Positions 54,401-62,604 of a stretch of 64,000 bases of DNA are shown here, one piece after another. The position numbers and the translations under genes are program-made. The DNA lies in NCBI GenBank assembly GCA_046546375.1, contig JBKGXV010000002.1, forward strand, positions 1-64,000, in the 5' to 3' direction. The stretch comes from JAEZKC01 sp046546375 (GTDB lineage: Bacteria; Fibrobacterota; Chitinivibrionia; Chitinivibrionales; Chitinispirillaceae). Every line of letters starts with the position of its first letter. Positions within the stretch are counted from its first letter, which is position 1. A model generated the notes under the pieces. It saw only the letters and a list, made by a program, of their open reading frames with translations. It made no database searches and was not told where the DNA came from.

Positions 54401-56680
54401 GTCGCTTTCAATGACGATGCTACTAAAAACTGGAATTTCAAAATTTCCCGGGTCCTTGAACCTGCTTTCTACAGACTGACTGTTGAGAACAGGGGTTCTT
54501 CAAGCGGAAAATGTGAAATTTCCATGTCTTCGCTTTCAGACACTCTGCATGATGAATGGCCGATGAACAAGACTCAATCCGTTGATCTGGATGGTAAAAT
54601 TCACACTTTTCCTGTGGTGCTGGACAAGAAGACCGATATTGTCAATCTGGAAATTCATGGCGGCTCACGGACAGGTTCGGTTATCGAGCGCAAACTCAAA
54701 TCAGGTGAATTCGTACCTGCAGGGGAAAGGGAGGGAGATACCGTGTCTCTCTCAGTGAGAGTGAATCCGCAAAACAAATACAGACTTCGGGTATGGTCTG
54801 CGGATCATCTCAACGAAAAGGTAAACCTTTCAGTGAATACTGCGCGTTTGCAGAATGTATCCATAAATGATCTTCTGAAGGGTGAAAAACTCAAAACTTC
54901 CACAAATGGTCTTTTCTCCAATGCCTATCTGCAGATAGACATGGGCAAGGATTCTCTCAATCACTTCCGCGTAACTGAAAGCAGAAACCTTTCTGCGGTT
55001 CGTACCCTGGTGAAAACGAATAAGGGTTTCGAGCGGGATTATGAGGATTACATTTCGATCTTGAGAAAAAATGTATGCGCAGAGTTTCAGTTTCTCAAGC
55101 AGGGTTCTCACTATGTGAAAATAGCTCCTGTCCGGGTTGACACTTCTCTGTATCTTCCTGTCACATACAATCCCAGAGCATTTGCTTGTGATAATCCCGA
55201 CAAAGGGGCTTCTGTATTCAGTGCCGAGATGAAAAACGGAACACCCATGTGTGGTGTTTACAGCCGTAAAAGGGGTGATTTTTACCCGGGAACGGTACCG
55301 GTATGGGCCGGAGCATTTCAGAGCAGGCGCAAAGCGGTCAGTGTGGCCCTTCCCGGAGATCCGCATCGTTTTCTGGTGTGGAATGCTGATGTCAAATCCG
55401 CGAAAACGGAAAATCATGTTTCCGTTCAGAGGCGTGAATACAAACTGCTGAAACAATCCAGACTTGAACTGGGTAATACAGAGTGGGAGCCGTCATCACC
55501 AGGAATGAAGGTGTTTGAATTCAGTAAGTCAGGGCCTGCTATGATCGATGTGACTGTTCCCAGAGGGGGCATCGCGGTCTGGAAAAGAAAAGACGGTACA
55601 AGGAAAGTGTTTTCTACTGATGAGAGATTCGCCAGTTTTACCCTTCTGGAAAAAGAGGGTGAGCTCTATTGTATCAATACCGCTGAGACCGGATATTTTC
55701 ATGTGCAGTGCATAGCTGTGGAAAATCAGAGAGAAAATACCCGTGAGTTGAAAACAGATGCACGACCGGTTGAATACAAGTCCAACAGAGCAGGTTCAAC
55801 GCGTGTTCCCATCAAAGCTACCTTCAAGGACCTCTCGAAACGTAAACTTTTTCTGCATGGACCAGTGGACCGGGTCGACTGGTGGACTGAAAACGGAATG
55901 TATGTGCGGGGCATTGAGGAATATGAATCCTTCCCTGTAATGGATGTTCCGGGCACATCAGAAAACACCGCCGGGTTTTTAGATCTAAAGCACGGAAACG
56001 GTATGGTGGTAGTGAATCTTCCACTGAAAAAGTCTCCCAATCTGAGCTGGGGGCCTGATCTGAAGACGGATACCAAAAAAAGGATTACTCATCAGCAAGT
56101 AATGAAGCTTGAGAATGGAAAAAACTGGTTTGCCATTACTGCGAAAAATCCCACTCACGTTCAAGTCTCCGCTGATGCCGATTGCGCGGGTATACTTCGA
56201 AAAAACGATAAAACACTGAAAACGTATGTGGGAACCGGGGAGTTTGAAGCTGATATCCCGCTTGAGAAGGGAACGTATGTGTTCGGATTGCGCAGTTTAG
56301 GAAATGCACCATTGGAACACTCTTCTGTTACTGTATCGTACAGGGAAATAGAGCATCTCACGGAATCACAACCGCCACTGGTGAGGTTGACTTCCGGTGA
56401 AAGCCGGATACTCCGGTTCAAACTTTCAGAAAAACGCACGATTGGAATAGGTCTGGATACCGATAAGGAGGTATGGCAGGCTCAGTTGTATACGGATGAT
56501 TTCGATTTGGTGGGCAAGGGACAGCAGATGTATCAGTCCCTTGAGAAGGGGACATATTATCTCCGGCTGAGTATACCACATTATCAGAAGTCTGCAGAAT
56601 GTGTGGTCAGGCTTGTAGGGCAGAATGTGCCTTCCGAACAGCCGCCTGAGAATGTCATTCGTAAGTACATCCATCACTAA
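51458..56680 (+). CDS. Giant secreted protein of unknown function, alpha-2-macroglobulin neighbour
   Basis: The 1740-residue protein has a signal peptide (KKSLFIAFSTVVALITATPFAQ). The rest consists of many beta-sandwich-like units, several of which resemble pre-peptidase C-terminal (PPC) domains: FNVEKWGRYAITVQSPEGS, FNVEIPGIYRFETTGRLRTS, VSHDGAYHLIAQGQSGYYN, each followed by an L-x-x-GxY-x-L unit such as LKKGDYKLISLP. At least five such units can be picked out by eye. No catalytic motif or membrane anchor is seen. The next gene, 24 nt on, encodes alpha-2-macroglobulin, so a shared periplasmic role is inferred. No Shine-Dalgarno precedes the ATG; an AT-rich TATATATATT lies about 60 nt upstream. 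Confidence 0.65.
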   Translation: MQKSKKSLFIAFSTVVALITATPFAQKPVFEKKLSASGQSEAVFNVEKWGRYAITVQSPEGSALKLIDRKVGVRQKNGLVGERNGRIDDFFDFGEYKIIASSHEKGTVSPKLKVFPFKELNRNAPRYLTADREYKESLEDLEQLSYWIHLEKTETIFLEVLGRNVADVQLWQDGQWRVDAKRTSISSRPMETTPLKGYRVVQKLKPGYYMLSIYGGPVADWSENSDEHPVYFRWKLPRFPATGTGAFTISETGYNQFLIPSSTRNVVLTAPDKKEKLYLSRKKYRKTSPVLSTTQTDSIHTKSREPRCVISSGSESNIIRVTGKPGRQFTLKTFEGLKSSLYAKKTASYWISTQHTGYPEDQIGVTGGIVERRKRDIEIVKTSVDTVGADRKIERSFNLLDDVSLVFWADNYGKYEFISGGVQMEMSIHRFLAESSRKVLKKSRKKMTVTLEKGFYILKLDPLRKGVGKLEVKSNSFVGKARKMAGLQSQTETPEPNAQFPSVRLEKGHRYGFFLNSLQPEFAGLIMRKLPLDLTESLPVCLRPGKPVSVEIEVKEKSDLYFTDERGNHFSFKIDGKKRESPARVKKGSYELIFERDSLVCLHAKTVPLNHLPSAKPRPFPTGKSSPLQIFPELKAGEPVFIDMERNDYKVYEFNVEIPGIYRFETTGRLRTSLTLRDRFIVKTHHKEANGIGRNALIQAYLLPGRYQTRVQTEGRSAGRLSLSLKKNRMINGGKLTLGREKRHPVPIGVGIQYQVHVSHDGAYHLIAQGQSGYYNSRLEDSEGWPIRSPGEKGDIEMPLKKGDYKLISLPLKRRTTRIARLTEIEKPQQFKGKGPHIISLNETARSVWMEDSSAKGRRPAKYVVRIPAPVRCKFSCTKGFDVEVLKDSTHFLSFEGVVDTLLPMGTYTLEIMSKKPQNYADYQVNVSTSMLVSGLSYSFPSHNSRKEFTVSVGRKTVVELFSQGMRDVAATLRLKDSDSVVAFNDDATKNWNFKISRVLEPAFYRLTVENRGSSSGKCEISMSSLSDTLHDEWPMNKTQSVDLDGKIHTFPVVLDKKTDIVNLEIHGGSRTGSVIERKLKSGEFVPAGEREGDTVSLSVRVNPQNKYRLRVWSADHLNEKVNLSVNTARLQNVSINDLLKGEKLKTSTNGLFSNAYLQIDMGKDSLNHFRVTESRNLSAVRTLVKTNKGFERDYEDYISILRKNVCAEFQFLKQGSHYVKIAPVRVDTSLYLPVTYNPRAFACDNPDKGASVFSAEMKNGTPMCGVYSRKRGDFYPGTVPVWAGAFQSRRKAVSVALPGDPHRFLVWNADVKSAKTENHVSVQRREYKLLKQSRLELGNTEWEPSSPGMKVFEFSKSGPAMIDVTVPRGGIAVWKRKDGTRKVFSTDERFASFTLLEKEGELYCINTAETGYFHVQCIAVENQRENTRELKTDARPVEYKSNRAGSTRVPIKATFKDLSKRKLFLHGPVDRVDWWTENGMYVRGIEEYESFPVMDVPGTSENTAGFLDLKHGNGMVVVNLPLKKSPNLSWGPDLKTDTKKRITHQQVMKLENGKNWFAITAKNPTHVQVSADADCAGILRKNDKTLKTYVGTGEFEADIPLEKGTYVFGLRSLGNAPLEHSSVTVSYREIEHLTESQPPLVRLTSGESRILRFKLSEKRTIGIGLDTDKEVWQAQLYTDDFDLVGKGQQMYQSLEKGTYYLRLSIPHYQKSAECVVRLVGQNVPSEQPPENVIRKYIHH

Positions 56681-56704
56681 GCAATAAATAGACGAGGTGT
56701 ATTC

Positions 56705-59700
56705 GTGAAGTGCTTTGGATTTTTTCGTGGTTTGATCGTGGTGTTGTCAATGGCAATACTGATTTTCTCTAAACCGTATGAATATGTACCTGCCGACAGA
56801 GGAGAATATCCTCAGAAAAAAAATGCCGCCAAAATCCTCCCGGAGAGCTTTCTCAGGGAATATGATCCTGTCACTGTCTTTTTCCCGAAAAAAAAGAAAA
56901 GCGGCGAGCTTGGTCCGGAGAATCATGGCGAACGCTACATGAAAATTTCTCCGTCACATCCCGGTGAGTATGTATGGATCGATGACAAGACACTGGAATT
57001 CCGACCTACCATACCTTGGCCGCCTGTATCGCACTTTACTGTAAAAGCCGGGAGAGCAGAGAAAAAACTGGCTACGATTCTGACTCCCCCCAAAAGCATC
57101 AACCCCTCCAGCGGCTCAACCGATCTGGGAAAGGTCAAGGAGGTCACACTAGAATTCGCTTATCCGGTTGACCCGGAAGTCCTTAAAAAGCTGGTGAAGT
57201 TCGAATCGACTCCGCTTCCGGGTATAGACCGTTCGCAGAGTGTTTTCTTTACCGATGCTGATTTTTCCATCAAAACAGGCGAACAGAAGCCTTCCGGTGC
57301 TGTTCCTTACACTTTCACCTTTTCCAATCCCTTTTCCCTCGGGCACAAGATCAGAACCGTGGTCACCCTTTCTGATATTCCGGAATTCAATGAGGGTAAA
57401 CGGACCTATTTTTTCGAAACCAAAGCCGAATTCCGTATCACCCGTACCGGAACCTACAGCAATCTTTTAAGTGTAGGTTCCTCCGGCAGTCACTATTCGG
57501 TGGATAATGCGGTACCCGTTGATAAAAAAGGCAGGATTGTGGTTGAATTTTCCTCCCGACCCGAAAAAATTTCCATTTCCAAAGCCAAAAGCCTTTTCAA
57601 TATTTCACCTGCCCCGCTGTCATTTGATTATTCTCAATCCGGAAATCGCATAGTAGCTGATGTCGATTTTGAACCCGAACGCCTGTATAAAGTGACAGTC
57701 CAACCTATTCCGATCAGGGACAAATCAAAACGCCATCTGGTTACCGATGGACCTTCAAGTTTCTACTGTTATAAAAATCCTGATAAACGATATATCCGTT
57801 GGACCGAAAGTTATAACATACTTGAACGTTACGGGGCACAGCATATTCCTCTGAAAATTGCCAATGTAGGATCTTTCGACCTGCGCATATTCAAAATCGA
57901 TCCTCTGAACAAGTGCTTCTGGCCTTTTCCTTCCTCTCCTGTCGCTGTAAACGAAGGGAAACGTCCGCCGGGACCCGGTGAGGAACCGACATCGGAAAAG
58001 AAAGTCAACCGGCCCCTGAATTCATCCACTTTGAAAAAACACATAAAGATGCTGGGTTCGCCGCATTATTCCAAGGTTATCGATGCACGTGGGGACGGTA
58101 TTCTGCGTCACCAGACTCTTGACCTCAAATCAAAACTGGCCCAGATCAGTGGAATGCGAAAACCGGGCACATATCTGATCGGTTTCAGAGAACTCGATGG
58201 AAACTCCAACCGGTACTATGTCAAAGTGCAGGTGACCGATCTGTGTATCTCCACTGTGGAAAGCAAGGGCGAGGTGCTGTTTGCGGTTACATCCTACAAA
58301 ACCGGAAAACCCGTTCCGAATGCCAATATCTCCATTGATGGATACGAAGAAGGCGAGTTTGTTGATTTGTATGATATACGTACCGACAAGCATGGAAAGT
58401 GCAGAATCAAGGACGGTGTGCTTCATAAGAAAATGCACAGCAGAGAAATACGCAGAGTTGTTGTAAGCAAGGGCAGTGATTATCTCGTTTTGGAAACTCA
58501 GGGCCTGGATGCACCTCCTGTTTTCAGAAACAATCACTGGAGCAGCAGAAGTGGTGGGTGGTTATCACTGCTGACCAGAAAACCATACGACTTTTCCAGA
58601 GATCGTGAGTGGAAGGGTTTTGTTTTCCCGGAACGTCCCATCTACAGACCGGAAGAAAAGGTGTTTATCAAGGGTTATGTCCGTTCTGTTTTCGAAGGGA
58701 AATATTCCCTTCCCGAAAAGGATTCGGTTGAACTAAGGATAACCGGACCCGACAATGTCTGGAAAACCCCCCTCGAATTGAGCGAAATGGGCAGCTTTGA
58801 TCATGTGTTTTCTGAAGAAGATCCTGCAACCGGAGATTACTCCGTGCAGCTTGAGTACAAAGGAAGAACTCTTTCCAGAGCAAAATTCAAAGTAGATGCT
58901 TATCGTATTCCCAAGTTCGAGGTAAAACTGCATGGACCGGATCAGGTGCCCAACGATCAAACCTTCACTGTGAATCTTACCGCTTCCTATTATGCCGGTG
59001 GAACAGTGGTGGATTGCCCTGTGAGGTGGCGGGTTCTGGCTTATCCATACAGCTGGAGTCTGACCGGTTGGAATGGCTACTATCTTTCTTCAGACAGACG
59101 CTACAGCCGCTCCATAAGAACTTCCGACCGCAGATCCATAGATGAAGAGGGGCGTACGGATGAAAACGGCGGAGCTGAACTTTCAGTGCAGTCCGATGCC
59201 TCGCTGGGTGGAAATCCCACCAAGTACATTGTGGAGGCAACTGTGACTGATGTGGATGAGCAGACTGTCACCAATTACAAAAATGTTGTTGCATTGCCTC
59301 CCTTCGTGCTTGCTCTCAAAGCAGACCGCCACATTTCCGAAGGTTCGACCATAAAGGCAAAACTGGCGGCAGTGGATATTCACGAAAAGGCAATAGCCGG
59401 ACAGAAAGTCACTGTCACTCTGAAAAAGAAGACCTGGCATCATTATCTTCAGGAAACTGATTTCGCCAAAAGTGACCCCAAGTATATAACAGAAGAGAAC
59501 GTGACGGTTGTCGAGCAGCGGGAAGTGACAACAGGAAGCTCACCTCTCGAACTCGTGTTCAAGGACAGGGAGCCGGGAGTTTATATAATTGATCTGAGCA
59601 GTCATGATAAGCTGGGTCGTCTGCAGACACTGCAGCTGGATCTGTTTCTGGCCGGTGACCAGCCTGTTGTGTGGAAGAAATCGAAGCAGAAGGTTTTTGA

Positions 59701-62527
59701 AACGGTCACTGACAAGAGTGCATACGTGCCGGGTGACCAGGCAAGCATAGTGCTCAAAAGTCCTTATCAGAATGCGTTGGCTCTTGCGGTCGTGGAACGT
59801 CCCGACGGCGCTCCGGAGTACCAGTGGATCACCGTTTCCAAAGGACAGGCCACTTTCACCCTCGATATTACCGAGGATATGATTGACAGAATTCCGGTTT
59901 CGTTTCTGCTTATGCGTCCCCGGGTCAGTGCTGCAAGAAAAATGCCTGAAGGGCATTTTGTGGATGTCGGTAAACCCAAAACCGAAGCCAATACAACCTG
60001 GCTTACAGTGAAACCCACGGCTAACCGGGTGAAGGTGTCTCTTAAACATCCCAAGGTCAAGGCTCCGGGTGACACTATGAATCTCGAATTGGCCCTTGCT
60101 GACTGGAAAGGAAACCCCATTAGTGGTGAAGTCACATTGTGGCTGGTTGATCAGGCGGTGCTTGCTCTTGAAGACGAAATGAATCTGGACCCCCTCCCTT
60201 CCTTTTTACCTCGCGTTTCTTCTCGCCTGCGTTTACGCGACTCGCGCAATATGGCTCGGGGTATGATAAGCGATCTTGAATCACCGGGGGGGGATGGCTC
60301 CGAAGAGAAGCGGAAAATGGAAGCTCCTGTCAAGATCACCGTTAGGAAAAACTTCAAGACGGTACCATACTATAATCCATCGATAAATGTGGACAGGTCC
60401 GGTAAGAAGAACATCGCTGTGCCCCTTCCGGATAATCTGACCCGCTTTGCAATCCGGGCAGTTGTTGTTTCCGGGGCTGAACGCTACGGACTTTCCAAAT
60501 CCCGGGTGTCAGTCCGTCTTCCTGTGATCGTGCAGCCCGCCCTTCCACGCTTTGTCCGTATCGGAGACAGATTCAAAGCTGGTGGCGCAGCCAGAATCGT
60601 TGAGGGAATTGGAGGAGCTGGAAAATACTCGGTCGAAACAGAGGGGCTGGATATCATTTCCGGTGAAAAGCAGGGTAAATGGCTGTCCTTTACATTTCCT
60701 GACAAGAAAGCACAGCCTGTATATATGGAAATGGAAGTACCCAGTCCCGGTTACAGAGATGACGGTCAGTTGACTCATGATTCGGTTGCTTTTCAAATGG
60801 CTGTGCGGAAAGCAGAGGATCGCAAAGGTGATGCGTTCCAGGTATCTCTTCCGCTTCTGCCGGACCGTGATCCCGTTACCCGTCAGACTCTGGCGCTGAT
60901 GACAAAGGATTCCTCTTTTGCGTTTGATGAAATCTCACCGGATCTGCGTCCCAATACACTTGCGCGACAGTTGATGATCAGCAATGAGCTACCCTTGGTG
61001 AAAATTCTGGCCGGATTGCGTTATTTAATGGAATACCCCCATGGGTGTATCGAACAGAGAATAAGTCGTGCATATCCCTCCCTTGCCTACCAGGGATTAT
61101 GGCGCGAAATCGGTTTTGATAATCCGGATCCCAAACTGGACGAATATATCAATGAGACTGTTACTTTTCTGAAAAAAGCACAGGATGACAACGGTCTGAT
61201 CGGATATTGGCCTGGAAACGATGGTTCGGTCTATATTACTGCTTATGCGGTGGAATTTCTGACAACAGTTAAGGAATACAATTCCAGAAACGTCTACAAC
61301 TTCCCTAAAACTGTATACAAGCGGGCATGTGATGCATTGGAACGGGCCTTGAGAAGTGACAATTCCCGTTATCTGGGCAGTCATCGGTATTTTGAACGAT
61401 GTGCGGCGATTTATGCGCTGGTGAAAGCCGGCAGAGTGGATATGAGTTATCTCAGACAGCTCGCATATGAGTCTCAGGGTGCTGATCCTCTCAGTCAATC
61501 ACGGATATTTTCGGCCATTCTCGAAAGCGGGAAAACCATGGATCAGGTTCTGGGTGACTTGGAAGATGAACTGTGGGATCATACCGTTTTTAAACTCAGA
61601 GATGGAGATGAGGTGTATGGAGGGCTGCAGCAGGGAAGCAGTTGGCCCGGAGCGGTGGTGCATGGTTCTGAAATAGGTAATCTGGCCGGTCTGGTTGGTG
61701 CTCTCAGTAAAAAAGCGAGCCAACCTGAGAAAGTGGCTATGATGGCCGATGAACTGGTTGTGCTCGGAAGTGCGGATGGTTGGGGAAATACTCATAACAA
61801 CAGCCTGGCGATGCTTGCTCTGCGCGACAGGCTTGAATACAAGAAAAAATCCGGAAAAAAAATATCTCTAAACCTTTCTATGGATGGAAAGAAACAAAAA
61901 TTGAGCTATAGAGAAAGCGATGGACTTTTTGGTCATGGTCTGGATTCCAAAAGCGGAGGTGTACTGAAACTTTCCTCGTCTGATTCCGATGATTCCGTTC
62001 ATGTCAGACTTTTCGAGCGTTATCTGCCTGTCGAATTAGGAAGTAAAGCAGCAGCCAGTCAGGAAGGTTTTGTAGTAAAACGCCGGATAATATATCCTTC
62101 AGAACAGGATGCTCCCTCAAAGAAGATCTGGATAGATAAACCCGGGGAGAGTTTCAAGGTGCCGCTGGGAAAGATTATGGAGGAACATATCCAGGTCACC
62201 AATCCCTCCGATCGGCACTTTATCGCCGTTGTGATCCCTCTTGCAGCCGGATTTGAATACCTCAATCCGGAGCTCAATACTGCTTCGGCTGATTTCAAAC
62301 CGGAAGGAAAAACCAGAAATCCCGGTTCGTATCAGGCTTTCTATGATGATAAAATCGTGTACTATTTCAGAAAGATGAATAAAGGTACATTCGATTTCTA
62401 CTTCAGAGTAAGGGCTACTACAGAGGGAACTTTCTCACAACCTCCGGCGTGCGCAGAGATGATGTATGAAGAGGAGATAAGAGGTAATTCACCCGGAACA
62501 GAAATTGTGGTACTCCCACATAAATAG
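56705..62527 (+). CDS. Bacterial alpha-2-macroglobulin with thioester motif (YfhM-like)
   Basis: The 1940-residue exported protein would trap proteases in the periplasm. It starts with a signal peptide (FGFFRGLIVVLSMAILIFSK) that lacks a clear lipobox. A chain of macroglobulin domains includes PERPIYRPEEKVFIKGYVR near residue 640. An A2M core (LWLVDQAVLALED, PDNLTRFAIRAVVVSG) precedes the thioester site C1448-I-E-Q1451 in PHGCIEQRISRAYPSLA, and an alpha-alpha toroid (AYAVEFLTTVKEY) follows. The thioester is intact, so covalent trapping is plausible. The start is GTG after GAGGTG. E. coli pairs yfhM with pbpC, and the same order is seen here. Confidence 0.9.
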   Translation: MKCFGFFRGLIVVLSMAILIFSKPYEYVPADRGEYPQKKNAAKILPESFLREYDPVTVFFPKKKKSGELGPENHGERYMKISPSHPGEYVWIDDKTLEFRPTIPWPPVSHFTVKAGRAEKKLATILTPPKSINPSSGSTDLGKVKEVTLEFAYPVDPEVLKKLVKFESTPLPGIDRSQSVFFTDADFSIKTGEQKPSGAVPYTFTFSNPFSLGHKIRTVVTLSDIPEFNEGKRTYFFETKAEFRITRTGTYSNLLSVGSSGSHYSVDNAVPVDKKGRIVVEFSSRPEKISISKAKSLFNISPAPLSFDYSQSGNRIVADVDFEPERLYKVTVQPIPIRDKSKRHLVTDGPSSFYCYKNPDKRYIRWTESYNILERYGAQHIPLKIANVGSFDLRIFKIDPLNKCFWPFPSSPVAVNEGKRPPGPGEEPTSEKKVNRPLNSSTLKKHIKMLGSPHYSKVIDARGDGILRHQTLDLKSKLAQISGMRKPGTYLIGFRELDGNSNRYYVKVQVTDLCISTVESKGEVLFAVTSYKTGKPVPNANISIDGYEEGEFVDLYDIRTDKHGKCRIKDGVLHKKMHSREIRRVVVSKGSDYLVLETQGLDAPPVFRNNHWSSRSGGWLSLLTRKPYDFSRDREWKGFVFPERPIYRPEEKVFIKGYVRSVFEGKYSLPEKDSVELRITGPDNVWKTPLELSEMGSFDHVFSEEDPATGDYSVQLEYKGRTLSRAKFKVDAYRIPKFEVKLHGPDQVPNDQTFTVNLTASYYAGGTVVDCPVRWRVLAYPYSWSLTGWNGYYLSSDRRYSRSIRTSDRRSIDEEGRTDENGGAELSVQSDASLGGNPTKYIVEATVTDVDEQTVTNYKNVVALPPFVLALKADRHISEGSTIKAKLAAVDIHEKAIAGQKVTVTLKKKTWHHYLQETDFAKSDPKYITEENVTVVEQREVTTGSSPLELVFKDREPGVYIIDLSSHDKLGRLQTLQLDLFLAGDQPVVWKKSKQKVFETVTDKSAYVPGDQASIVLKSPYQNALALAVVERPDGAPEYQWITVSKGQATFTLDITEDMIDRIPVSFLLMRPRVSAARKMPEGHFVDVGKPKTEANTTWLTVKPTANRVKVSLKHPKVKAPGDTMNLELALADWKGNPISGEVTLWLVDQAVLALEDEMNLDPLPSFLPRVSSRLRLRDSRNMARGMISDLESPGGDGSEEKRKMEAPVKITVRKNFKTVPYYNPSINVDRSGKKNIAVPLPDNLTRFAIRAVVVSGAERYGLSKSRVSVRLPVIVQPALPRFVRIGDRFKAGGAARIVEGIGGAGKYSVETEGLDIISGEKQGKWLSFTFPDKKAQPVYMEMEVPSPGYRDDGQLTHDSVAFQMAVRKAEDRKGDAFQVSLPLLPDRDPVTRQTLALMTKDSSFAFDEISPDLRPNTLARQLMISNELPLVKILAGLRYLMEYPHGCIEQRISRAYPSLAYQGLWREIGFDNPDPKLDEYINETVTFLKKAQDDNGLIGYWPGNDGSVYITAYAVEFLTTVKEYNSRNVYNFPKTVYKRACDALERALRSDNSRYLGSHRYFERCAAIYALVKAGRVDMSYLRQLAYESQGADPLSQSRIFSAILESGKTMDQVLGDLEDELWDHTVFKLRDGDEVYGGLQQGSSWPGAVVHGSEIGNLAGLVGALSKKASQPEKVAMMADELVVLGSADGWGNTHNNSLAMLALRDRLEYKKKSGKKISLNLSMDGKKQKLSYRESDGLFGHGLDSKSGGVLKLSSSDSDDSVHVRLFERYLPVELGSKAAASQEGFVVKRRIIYPSEQDAPSKKIWIDKPGESFKVPLGKIMEEHIQVTNPSDRHFIAVVIPLAAGFEYLNPELNTASADFKPEGKTRNPGSYQAFYDDKIVYYFRKMNKGTFDFYFRVRATTEGTFSQPPACAEMMYEEEIRGNSPGTEIVVLPHK

Positions 62528-62541
62528 TCTGAAACTGTGGA

Positions 62542-62569
62542 AACCGTTTTATTCAGGATGAAAACGGTT
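62542..62569 (+). other. mRNA hairpin between A2M and pbpC
   Basis: AACCGTTTT and AAAACGGTT form a perfect 9-bp stem with a 10-nt loop. There is no T-run after it, so it may be a processing or stability element rather than a terminator. Confidence 0.4.
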
Positions 62570-62604
62570 CCCCTTTCGGCAGCTTTTTCGTTGTAAAGAG
62601 ATAA

